Source: Lactococcus protaetiae
GTDB taxonomy: Bacteria; Bacillota; Bacilli; Lactobacillales; Streptococcaceae
Reading direction: 5' to 3'
Length of the DNA stretch: 64,000 nucleotides
Assembly: GCF_006965445.1 (NCBI RefSeq)
Contig: NZ_CP041356.1
Coordinates: 2,232,001 to 2,296,000 of the forward strand
Shown piece after piece: positions 56,705 to 64,000 of the stretch. A program made the position numbers and the translations under genes. Within the stretch, counting starts at the first letter, position 1. Every line of letters starts with the position of its first letter. The notes under the pieces are model-generated. The model saw only the letters and a program-made list of their open reading frames with translations. It did not search any database and was not told the DNA's origin.

Positions 56705-58054
56705 TCATTTCAATTTTTCAAAGGTAGTGATGAACAGGTCGCCTCGCTCTTCAAACGTTTTGTATTGGTCCCAACTTGCACAAGCAGGGCTCAATAGAAT
56801 GATATCTCCTCTTTCTGTTTGTGGCAGAATTTCTTCCAGTGCTGTAGCAACATTTTCACTGTGAAAGACTGGAATGTCTAATTTTTCTGCAGTTTTCTGC
56901 AATTTTGATGCAGTCTCCCCAAAAACAACCATTCCTTTTAAACCAATCAAGTCTGGTTCAAGTGTGTCAAATCCATTTCCACGGTCTAAACCACCCGCAA
57001 GTAGCCAAAGTTTACTATTATCGAAACCTGAAAGTGCTTTCTGAGTGGCCAAGATATTTGTCGCTTTGCTGTCGTTATAAACTTTGCGTCCATCAAGTTC
57101 TCCGAGATATTGAAGACGATGTTTCACACCAGCAAATGTTGTCAGTACTGACAGAATGGAAGTATTGCTGACAGCACGCAGTTTTGCTACCGCAATTGCA
57201 GCAAGTGCATTTTCCACATTATGCTCACCTGGAAGAGCGAGCTGCTCAACATTCATGATGAATTCGTCTTTAAAATAGATTTTACCATCAAGAACATAAG
57301 CTCCTGCCACTTTTTCTTTTGTTGAAAATGGAACAACTGTCGCTTTTGTAGCCGAACTCAAGGCTTTACATTTTTCTTGATTAAAATTCAAAATCAAGAA
57401 ATCATCTGCCGTCATATTCTCTTGAATTCGCCATTTTGCAGCTTCATAAGCTTCTTGTGAACCATGATAATCCAAATGTGCTGAAAAAAGATTGGTAATC
57501 ACAGCGATTTTGGGTTTAAATGTCTTGATTCCCATCAATTGGAAACTTGAAAGCTCCATAACAAGGCTGTCAGTACTGACAGCTTTTGACGCTACTCCTG
57601 ACGCAGGAAAACCAATATTTCCTGATAGTTTAGAGAACTGACCGTCAGCATTTAAGATGTCTGCAATCAGCGTTGTTGTTGTTGTTTTTCCGTTTGTCCC
57701 AGTTATACCAATAATCGGTGCTTCGCTTACCAAATAAGCTAATTCAACCTCGGTGATGACAGGAATATTTAGAGAAATTGCCCGTTCAACCATTGGATTA
57801 TCATAACGAATGCCTGGATTTTTTACCATCAGTGCAAAATCTTCATCTAACAAATCCAATGGATGACTGCCACAGATGACTTTAACTCCCTCTTCGAGCA
57901 ATTCCTGCGCTTCTTTATTTTCCGCGAAAGGTTTGCCATCGTTGACTGTAACAATCGCGCCTAAATCATGTAAAAGTCTGGCCGCAGCCAAACCTGATTT
58001 TGCTAAACCAAGTACCAAAATTTTTTTATCTTCAAACGTTGTGATTTTTTTCAT
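56705..58054 (-). CDS. murD: UDP-N-acetylmuramoylalanine--D-glutamate ligase
   Basis: 449 residues, complete MurD: N-terminal Rossmann ([16 protein letters not shown]), ATP P-loop [15 protein letters not shown], and the C-terminal domain with DSKATN and [13 protein letters not shown]. It adds D-Glu to UDP-MurNAc-L-Ala. First gene of the cluster; 130 bp separate it from murG, including a CTGACAGAATCCTGTCAG hairpin at 56611-56628. Residues SILSVLTTF and KAVSTDSL are encoded by CTGTCAG/CTGACAG units (57138-57160, 57567-57585). Confidence 0.96.
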   Translation of the reverse strand: MKKITTFEDKKILVLGLAKSGLAAARLLHDLGAIVTVNDGKPFAENKEAQELLEEGVKVICGSHPLDLLDEDFALMVKNPGIRYDNPMVERAISLNIPVITEVELAYLVSEAPIIGITGTNGKTTTTTLIADILNADGQFSKLSGNIGFPASGVASKAVSTDSLVMELSSFQLMGIKTFKPKIAVITNLFSAHLDYHGSQEAYEAAKWRIQENMTADDFLILNFNQEKCKALSSATKATVVPFSTKEKVAGAYVLDGKIYFKDEFIMNVEQLALPGEHNVENALAAIAVAKLRAVSNTSILSVLTTFAGVKHRLQYLGELDGRKVYNDSKATNILATQKALSGFDNSKLWLLAGGLDRGNGFDTLEPDLIGLKGMVVFGETASKLQKTAEKLDIPVFHSENVATALEEILPQTERGDIILLSPACASWDQYKTFEERGDLFITTFEKLK

Positions 58055-58253
58055 TTTTATTCCCTTTTTGGATTCAACACATCATCGTATTTGAGATGAC
58101 TTTATCCAAAGTTGCAAGCTCAATCTTTCCATCTTTCATTGCAAAATTTTGCTTCTGCTCCTTACAACTTTATCTCATCTATTTTACCCCTAATTCCGCT
58201 TTTTTTCAACAGTCTTACCACTCACCCTTTCTGTCAGTGAATTTTTTGCTGAC

Positions 58254-58280
58254 AAAAACGACTTACAAATTGTAAGTCGC
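58254..58280 (-). terminator. Terminator of glnB, beyond a mosaic element
   Basis: CGACTTACAA / TTGTAAGTCG followed by TTTTT on the minus strand. It lies 210 bp past glnB, with the element 58292-58441 in between. Confidence 0.7.
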
Positions 58281-58291
58281 TGACAGATTTT

Positions 58292-58441
58292 ATCAAAGCA
58301 AGTGCGTGCTATCTCCGCTTCGCCACGGTGTGGCTCCATAAAGATGTCAAGCAGACTGTTGTACAGGTCGCTTAGTCACTGGGTTGTACCTCAAATTCAG
58401 TGACGAGTCAGAACTCTCACTGAACAAATCTTGACTTTATC
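58292..58441 (+). repeat. Compact mosaic hairpin element with both ends
   Basis: About 150 bp, from TATCAAAGCAAGTGCGTGC to AATCTTGACTTTATC; interior CCACGGTGTGG, AAGCAGACTGTTGTACAGG, CACTGGGTTGTACC. It separates glnB from its terminator. Confidence 0.7.
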
Positions 58442-58488
58442 ACCTCTGCATCATGACAAATTATCAGATTAACATTGCGACGTCAAGC

Positions 58489-58830
58489 TTACAAAGCCTC
58501 TCCATCTTCCTCACCAGTACGAATACGAATGACACGCTCAACAGGTTGAATAAAAATTTTTCCATCACCCACTTCTCCTGTCTGAACAGCTGTGGCAATA
58601 ACAGCAACAATCTCGTCCACTTCTTGATTAATACAGACAATCTCTATCTTTATTTTTGAAAGTAATGTTGTTTCAATTTTTTGCCCACGGACATATTCTG
58701 TAAAACCTTTTTGTTGACCATAACCAAGAACTTGAGAGACTGTCATACCATGCACAATTCCATTTTCGACCAATGCTTTTTTTAAATCTTCTAGCTTATC
58801 TCCTCGAATGATTGCTTCTATTTTTTTCAT
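58489..58830 (-). CDS. glnB: Nitrogen regulatory protein P-II
   Basis: 113 residues. Core motifs [12 protein letters not shown], the T-loop ([11 protein letters not shown]) and [21 protein letters not shown] are those of GlnB/GlnK. The usual uridylylated Tyr51 (TExYRG) is replaced: the loop reads TEYVRG, so position 51 is Val. Signalling is then probably by ATP/ADP and 2-oxoglutarate binding alone. Function: binds and gates AmtB. It is downstream of amtB but separated by a 490-bp mosaic element; ribosome site AAGGAGG. Confidence 0.93.
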   Translation of the reverse strand: MKKIEAIIRGDKLEDLKKALVENGIVHGMTVSQVLGYGQQKGFTEYVRGQKIETTLLSKIKIEIVCINQEVDEIVAVIATAVQTGEVGDGKIFIQPVERVIRIRTGEEDGEAL

Positions 58831-58892
58831 CTTTTCCTCCTTATATTTTCATTGACAACTGACAGAAATTCTGTCAGTAGATTTCTTTGATT

Positions 58893-59379
58893 TTATCAAA
58901 AAAAGTGCGTGCTATGTCCGCCCTCTGGGCTACGCGATAAACATTTATCCGTTTTATCTAGCTGCTAAAGCGTCTGATAAAAAGGTTGTCGATGCTCGCT
59001 ACGGTGCTACGTGCTTCGCACGCCGTGCTGTGAACGGTCTACGCAACTTCGTTGTTCCGCTGTCCGTTTGATTGCCATTTGGCGTTGCCTCTATTCTTGT
59101 CACTTTAGTGACTTAGAAATAGAGGACAAATGTTCATTGGCACTTTAGTGCTTACGGATATGCTAGTTGTTTCACCTAGTGGCTTAGTGAAATCGACAGC
59201 GGAGCAAAGCGGAGATAGAGCGAATGGATAACGAAGCTTTGCTACTGTGTGACCTCATATCTTTGATGTTAAGCAGACTGTTGCAGCTTTAGCTGCGTAC
59301 AGGTCGCTTAGTTGTTACAACTAGAGGTTGTACCTTAAATTCAGTAGGAGTCAAAACTCCCGCTGAATAAGTCTTGAAT
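58893..59379 (+). repeat. Mosaic hairpin element splitting amtB-glnB
   Basis: About 490 bp from TTATCAAAAAAAGTGCGTGC to CTGAATAAGTCTTGAATG. Interior TTTATCTAGCTGCTAAAG, CGTGCTTCGCACG, GCAACTTCGTTG, CACTTTAGTG, GCAGCTTTAGCTGC. It fills the whole amtB-glnB gap. Confidence 0.7.
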
Positions 59380-59432
59380 GTATCCATAGAAATAATGATT
59401 AGTTCATCATTAATTTGTCGCAACCACTAAAA

Positions 59433-60674
59433 TCAAGAATCCAGTCCCAAAAACGTAGGATATGCAGTTTCTTCATGTTCACTGTCATCAAGTCCAATTG
59501 CCTCAGCGCGGTCAGTGACACGAATCGGCATAAACAAAGTAATCACTTTGATGATCACAAAACTCATCACAGCAGAGAAAACAATTGTAAAAATTACTGC
59601 TAATAAATTAGCCAAAAGTAGCTTACCAGAGCCATAAATCAAGCCAACATAATCTTTATCAGGAGAAAGCGCAGGTGTGGCAAAAATTCCTGTCATAATT
59701 CCACCAAACATCCCACCAATTCCATGACATCCAAAAGCATCCAAAGCGTCATCATAACCAAATTTTTTCTTCACAACACTAATCATGAAAAAGCAGATAG
59801 GACTCACCAAAAATCCAATAATAAGAGATGACCAGAGCGAAACATATCCTGCACCAGGAGTAATCGCAACTAGTCCAACAACCGCTCCAGAGCAAGCCCC
59901 AACTACAGATGGCTTACCAATGATAAGTTTTTCCAGCAACATCCAAGATAACATCGCACTTGCTGCCGCAGTATTAGTTGTCATAAAAGCATTAATAGCC
60001 ACACCATTTGCTGCAAGCGCTGAACCAGCATTAAATCCAAACCATCCAAACCATAAAAGTCCAGCTCCTAGTACTACAAAAGGAATATTGTGCGGCCGAT
60101 ATTCTAAGCGCTCATAATCACGACGTTTTCCAAGAACAATTGCCAATACAAGCCCTGTCACACCACTCGAAATATGCACAACATCACCGCCAGCAAAATC
60201 AATCGCATGAATCTGGGCCAAAAATCCACCGCCCCAAACCATATGTGCCAAAGGATAATAAACTAGAAGTAGCCAAACAACCATAAAAATCAATAACGGA
60301 GTAAAACGCATTCTACCAACCACAGCACCCGTAATCAACGCTACCGTAATAATTGAGAACATCATTTGAAAACCGCTGAACAATCCGTCAGGAATGTGAC
60401 TAGCTGGAAATAACGAATTTTTTGCCATATCCACACCATTCATGAATAAATGCTGAAAATCTCCAATAAAACTACCACCACCAGAAAAAGATAAACTAAA
60501 TCCAGCAATCACCCAAAGTATTGAAGCAAGTGCCATCGGCGCTAAGGACATCATCATGTTATTCAAAACATTCTTTCGACGTCCCAGTCCCCCATAGAAA
60601 AAAGCAAGTGCGGGTGTCATTAATAAAACTAGTGCAGAACAAATTAAAATAAAAGCAATTGAGCCCGTCTCCAT
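59433..60674 (-). CDS. amtB: Ammonium transporter AmtB
   Basis: 413 residues from the ATG at 60674 (METGSIAFILIC; AAAGGAGG upstream), 11 membrane helices. The twin pore histidines are in GGDVVHISSG and FGCHGIGG, and the substrate region ALAFFYGGLGRRKN is intact. It imports ammonium and is gated by the P-II protein encoded next. Two GlnR boxes lie about 390-460 bp upstream, so expression is probably repressed when glutamine is plentiful. Confidence 0.96.
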   Translation of the reverse strand: METGSIAFILICSALVLLMTPALAFFYGGLGRRKNVLNNMMMSLAPMALASILWVIAGFSLSFSGGGSFIGDFQHLFMNGVDMAKNSLFPASHIPDGLFSGFQMMFSIITVALITGAVVGRMRFTPLLIFMVVWLLLVYYPLAHMVWGGGFLAQIHAIDFAGGDVVHISSGVTGLVLAIVLGKRRDYERLEYRPHNIPFVVLGAGLLWFGWFGFNAGSALAANGVAINAFMTTNTAAASAMLSWMLLEKLIIGKPSVVGACSGAVVGLVAITPGAGYVSLWSSLIIGFLVSPICFFMISVVKKKFGYDDALDAFGCHGIGGMFGGIMTGIFATPALSPDKDYVGLIYGSGKLLLANLLAVIFTIVFSAVMSFVIIKVITLFMPIRVTDRAEAIGLDDSEHEETAYPTFLGLDS

Positions 60675-61063
60675 ATCAACCTCCTTTAAAATGCGTGAAA
60701 TACTCATCATGAAATCACTAATTTCCTCATGTCAAAGAGTTAACAAATAATTCAATCACTTGGAAAAGTCTGTACTATGGCTAATCCGTTGTAAAAATTA
60801 ACAACGAACCAACCTTCATGGCACGAACCCAGCACCATGAAGTGAAATAATCACTTCAAAATGGAACTAGTATATACAACATATATCACCAAAAATCAGC
60901 AGTCCATCCACTTTTCTCTGGAATAATATGTACCAAAGCTATAATACATCAAACTATCTCCAAGCAAATCACTTTGAGTGCTTCTTTACCAAAGTACCAA
61001 ATAATAGAATTTATAGTCATTTCAAACAGATAAAATTTACTCTATTTTCTGACAATTTATTCA

Positions 61064-61133
61064 TGTTATAAATTATAACATGAATTTATAAAAAAGCAAG
61101 TATTTTTTATGTTTGATGTCACAAAACATAACA
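61064..61133. promoter_or_regulatory. Two GlnR operator boxes upstream of amtB
   Basis: TGTTATAAATTATAACA (61064-61080) and TGTCACAAAACATAACA (61117-61133) both fit TGTNA-N7-TNACA exactly, with starts 53 bp apart, about five helical turns. The leader from here to amtB (60675-61063) shows no gene. Confidence 0.75.
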
Positions 61134-61163
61134 TTAACTTCTCGTGAATACCAGTCGGTATAC

Positions 61164-61196
61164 AAAAAAGAGCTGTCAGTGCCATGACAACTCTCT
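61164..61196 (-). terminator. Terminator of covRS, beyond a mosaic element
   Basis: GAGTTGTCA / TGACAGCTC followed by TTTTTT on the minus strand; covS stops at 61522 and the mosaic element 61239-61495 lies in between. Confidence 0.75.
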
Positions 61197-61238
61197 AATA
61201 TTCATTTATTTTCTAGTTTCCTAAATGGCAAGACATAT

Positions 61239-61495
61239 GAAGTCAAGACTTATTCAGTGGGAGTTTCAACTCACTACTGAATTTAGTCGGACGAAATTCA
61301 AAGCTTAGTGCTGCTTTATCTCCGCCCTTTGGGCTACGCGATAAACATTTGTCCTTTTTATCTAGCCGCTAAAGCGTCTGATAAAAAGGCTATCGATGCT
61401 TGAACAACTAGCATATCCGTAAGCGCTGAAGCACCAACGGCTACCCTATAAAGTGGCTAGTCGCAATCCTCACCAATGAAGTAATCACTTCGAAG
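61239..61495 (-). repeat. Mosaic hairpin element
   Basis: Starts GAAGTCAAGACTTATTCAG, contains GCCCTTTGGGCTACGCGATA, TTTTTATCTAGCCGCTAAAG and AAGCGCTGAAGC, and ends CAATGAAGTAATCACTTCG. It is the 3' UTR of covRS. Confidence 0.65.
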
Positions 61496-61521
61496 CACGA
61501 TTAATATAATGTCCATCACCA

Positions 61522-63000
61522 TTAGTCCAATTTCGGAATTTTTAATATGAAAGTTGAGCCAACACCAAGCTCAGACTCTACCTCAATTTTTCCTTTATAG
61601 TTCTCCGCTAGACGTGCCATGATTGACAAGCCGAGCCCTGTTCCACCAATATCTCTATTTCTTGCCTTATCTGCTCTGAAAAAGCGCTCAAAAAGGTGTT
61701 GAATATCTTCCTTAGAAATCCCTATTCCCTTATCAGAGACTTTCGTAATCACATAGTCTTCATCCTCAGCAATCGTGATTGTAATTGACTTTCTATCATC
61801 AGGTGAATACTTCGCTGCATTATCTAACAAAATACTTAAAGCTTGCTCATAATGATTTGGATAAATTTTTGCCTTAGTCTCATCACTCACTTTTTGAATC
61901 AGCTCAATTTCAAATTCTTGACGCACCAAAGCAAAATTTTTCACCGCATGTTTACAAACTTTTACCACGTCACAATCCAGTTCACTACTAGATAAGTCAA
62001 CATTTTCAAGTCTTGCAAGTGCAAGCATCTCCTCTAGCATCTTTTTCATTCTTGAAATTTCAAACTGACTTGCCTGCAAAGATTCATCCAAAATCTCAGC
62101 ATCATTCTTTCCCCAACGATTAAGCAGGTTAATATGACCATCCAACACAGCAAGCGGTGTCCTAAGCTCATGAGAAACATCTGAAACAAAGCGTTTTTGT
62201 TGCTCCACGTAAGCATTGGTTTTCATCATCATCTCATTATAAACATGGGCAAGTTCCTCAATTTCATCACCCGTCTTAATTTCAATCGGTTTAAATTCAC
62301 CTGTCGGATCTTCAGCAACTTCCTGCATTCCCTTATGTAACTTCTCTAATGGTCTCATAAAATAATGAGCCATGAAGTAACCAATAATCTGAGCTACAAT
62401 CAATGCTACAACTTCTAAAACCAAGAGGGAAATCAATAGAAGATTACTTACCTTATGATAAGAAGTTAAATCATAAAAGGCCTGTAAATATCCAATCACC
62501 TTACCCGTTGACTTAGAAACAATCTCTCTTTCAACCAAAAATCCAGGATTTTTACCATCAAACTGCTTAATTTCATTATTTTTTAAATTCATGAAACCAA
62601 ATGAACGAGGATGGGTTGAATAAAGCAAGTGTTTATCAATATCGTAGATATAAAAAGCTTTTCGACTACCAATCATACTCATCAATGTTTGCTCTTCAGC
62701 AGAATGGTTACCAGGCTTTATCGTTGCTGTATACTCAATATATTGGTGTAAATTTTCCGAAGTTAACGGCTCTTTTGCCTCGGAGAGTACATTTTCAATA
62801 TTTGTCATTGAATTTAATACAACGCTTTTCTCCTCATTGATAAAGGTTGTTATTGTCGCCTGATAAATCACAACTGCAAATACCGTAAAGGTGATAAAAC
62901 AAAAAACTGTATTAGCAAAAGCCCATCTAAGCATGATACTTCTTTTAGATGAGCTTTCATTTTTATTCTCTATTTCTTTGGGCGTTTTATTTTTTTTCAT
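61522..63000 (-). CDS. covS: Sensor histidine kinase CovS/CsrS
   Basis: 492 residues. A membrane helix near residues 25-48, an extracellular sensor (about 50-185), a second helix (about 187-210), a HAMP domain (FMRPLEKLHKGMQEV), H-box VSDVSHELRTPLAVL with the phospho-accepting His, N-box LDNAAKYSP, G1 DKGIGI and G2 GGTGLGLSI. It partners the CovR-type regulator starting 8 bp upstream. In streptococci CovS senses Mg2+ and host peptides; the signal here is unknown. Confidence 0.92.
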   Translation of the reverse strand: MKKNKTPKEIENKNESSSKRSIMLRWAFANTVFCFITFTVFAVVIYQATITTFINEEKSVVLNSMTNIENVLSEAKEPLTSENLHQYIEYTATIKPGNHSAEEQTLMSMIGSRKAFYIYDIDKHLLYSTHPRSFGFMNLKNNEIKQFDGKNPGFLVEREIVSKSTGKVIGYLQAFYDLTSYHKVSNLLLISLLVLEVVALIVAQIIGYFMAHYFMRPLEKLHKGMQEVAEDPTGEFKPIEIKTGDEIEELAHVYNEMMMKTNAYVEQQKRFVSDVSHELRTPLAVLDGHINLLNRWGKNDAEILDESLQASQFEISRMKKMLEEMLALARLENVDLSSSELDCDVVKVCKHAVKNFALVRQEFEIELIQKVSDETKAKIYPNHYEQALSILLDNAAKYSPDDRKSITITIAEDEDYVITKVSDKGIGISKEDIQHLFERFFRADKARNRDIGGTGLGLSIMARLAENYKGKIEVESELGVGSTFILKIPKLD

Positions 63001-63008
63001 CTTACATT

Positions 63009-63701
63009 CTACTTACGTTCACGCATCACGTATCCCAAACCACGTACCGTTTGAATATAGCTTTCATGTCCTTCAACATCAATTTTGTTGCGAAGATAAC
63101 GAATATAGACATCAACAACATTTGTTTCTGTTCCTTCTTCATATCCCCAAACTTGTGACACTAAATGTTCACGAGTCACAACATCACCAACATTTTGCAT
63201 CAAAGTCAAAAGCAAGTCGTATTCACGGCGAGTAAGGTCAATAACCTTTTTACCACGATGCACTGTACGATTTGTTTTATCAATCACTAAATCTCTGAAA
63301 GTCGTATTTTCTGATTGTTCTACCGCATGAGCATGATCTTCACGACGGAAGAATGCACGAACACGCGCCAATAGCTCTTCAATAGCAAATGGTTTAGTAA
63401 TGTAGTCATCTGCACCAATATCAAGACCGGCCACTCGGTCCATTGTAGAATCACGTGCCGTCATCATGATAATCGGTGTGTCTTTTTCTTTACGCAAACG
63501 ACGAGCCACCTCGAAACCATCAAGTTCTGGCAACATCAAGTCCAACAAAAGTAAATCGTAATCTTTTGCTAGAGCTTCTTCAAGACCTGAACGACCATTG
63601 TCTTTAATCTCTGTTGAATATCCCTCATGTTCCAATTCAAGTGAAACAAAGCGTGCTAAATTTTTTTCATCCTCTATAATCAATATTTTTTTCGATGTCA
63701 T
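63009..63701 (-). CDS. covR: Response regulator CovR/CsrR (LlrA-like), OmpR family
   Basis: 230 residues. Receiver domain with phospho-accepting Asp in LLLLDLMLPELDGF, acidic pocket EDEKN, Thr/Lys in MMTARDS and TKPFAIEEL; C-terminal winged helix (LTRREYDLLLTLMQ, then ETNVVDVYIRYLRNKID). First gene of covR-covS. It corresponds closely to streptococcal CovR and lactococcal LlrA. Ribosome site AGAAGGAG. An A/T-rich promoter region lies at 63702-63790. Confidence 0.95.
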   Translation of the reverse strand: MTSKKILIIEDEKNLARFVSLELEHEGYSTEIKDNGRSGLEEALAKDYDLLLLDLMLPELDGFEVARRLRKEKDTPIIMMTARDSTMDRVAGLDIGADDYITKPFAIEELLARVRAFFRREDHAHAVEQSENTTFRDLVIDKTNRTVHRGKKVIDLTRREYDLLLTLMQNVGDVVTREHLVSQVWGYEEGTETNVVDVYIRYLRNKIDVEGHESYIQTVRGLGYVMRERK

Positions 63702-63855
63702 ATCTTCTCCTTCTTAAAAAAATCTGTATAATTTGCTATCTTATAATGCTATTATAATATAAATTTAATTTATCTACAAACTATTTGCTGGAATTATTAA
63801 AATTGATTCCGCTTACCTTTACTCTGTTATCACTAACAGATAAAATGAGAAGCCT

Positions 63856-64000
63856 CTAATCAAATAATCCATCTAAGCCTGCGAACGGAGATTTCTTTTC
63901 ATCTTGTTTTTCTTCTTGTTGCTTTTTATAATCTTCTTCGGTGAGTACTGACCAAAATTTTCCCATTGGCATTGCTTCATCTTCTTCATTTTCCGCCAAT
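63856..64000 (-). CDS. C-terminal end of an unidentified acidic protein (partial)
   Basis: A minus-strand frame enters at the right edge and stops at TAG 63856-63858. The last residues include MGKFWSVLTEEDYKKQQ, a Lys/Glu-rich stretch, and SPFAGLDGLFD at the end. SVLTE again reflects a GTCAGTACTCAC sequence related to the dispersed palindrome. Too short to identify; the start lies outside the window. Confidence 0.6.
   Translation of the reverse strand, partial: LAENEEDEAMPMGKFWSVLTEEDYKKQQEEKQDEKKSPFAGLDGLFD

Overview
The window looks like chromosome of a low-GC Gram-positive coccus of the Lactococcus lineage, or a close streptococcal relative. The evidence is the protein set: CovR/CovS, a tandem pair of type II NADH dehydrogenases, CopR/CopZ/CopA, a split thiolase/HMG-CoA reductase and HMG-CoA synthase mevalonate locus, a murD-murG-divIB cluster, and an Rgg regulator. 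Promoters have TTGACA/TATAAT boxes. I cannot name the species. No rRNA, tRNA, CRISPR array or intact transposase was found.

Layout. 1-7.5 kb: a DUF6287-type protein, mnmA, a GalT/HIT-like protein, a lipoprotein, a truncated exported-protein remnant and a frameshifted YfhO membrane protein with a coupled 51-residue partner. 7.5-11 kb: copper homeostasis (copA, copZ, copR) with two cop-box promoters. 11-19 kb: serine dehydratase, two NDH-2 genes (one fused to a DoxX-like membrane domain), an Fe-S biogenesis-type protein and a hydrolase. 19-26.5 kb: beta-glucoside PTS with GH1 enzyme, an RpiR regulator, leuS and a PucR-type regulator. 27-36 kb: prs, ftsY, a HAD phosphatase, a divergent Rgg regulator/short hydrophobic peptide pair with a downstream membrane protein, khpA, rpsP and a MarR/MFS pair. 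36-45 kb: a reductase, a TetR regulator, mevalonate genes, an aldo-keto reductase and nagB. 45-50 kb: a Ser-rich lipoprotein and a type VII secretion LXG cassette with degraded duplicates. 50-58 kb: queA, a 72-bp tandem hairpin array, obgE, divIB, murG and murD. 58-64 kb: glnB and amtB (with GlnR boxes), covS, covR and a partial gene.

Three window-wide patterns stand out. (1) About sixteen intergenic mosaic elements, built from tiny hairpins with recurring ends, make up several kb; they split operons and separate genes from their terminators. (2) A short palindrome, CTGTCAG..CTGACAG, recurs both as terminator stems and in frame inside variable protein segments. (3) Four genes have a TGNTATAAT -10 box only 6-7 nt before the ATG and no Shine-Dalgarno, suggesting leaderless mRNAs.

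The most system-like find is the unlisted 27-codon hydrophobic peptide gene opposite an Rgg regulator (31.6-33.7 kb), a probable peptide-pheromone circuit. Six genes carry single-base frameshifts. Four of them lie at G/C runs in genes expected to be needed for growth or cell-wall and isoprenoid synthesis, so sequencing error is the likeliest cause.
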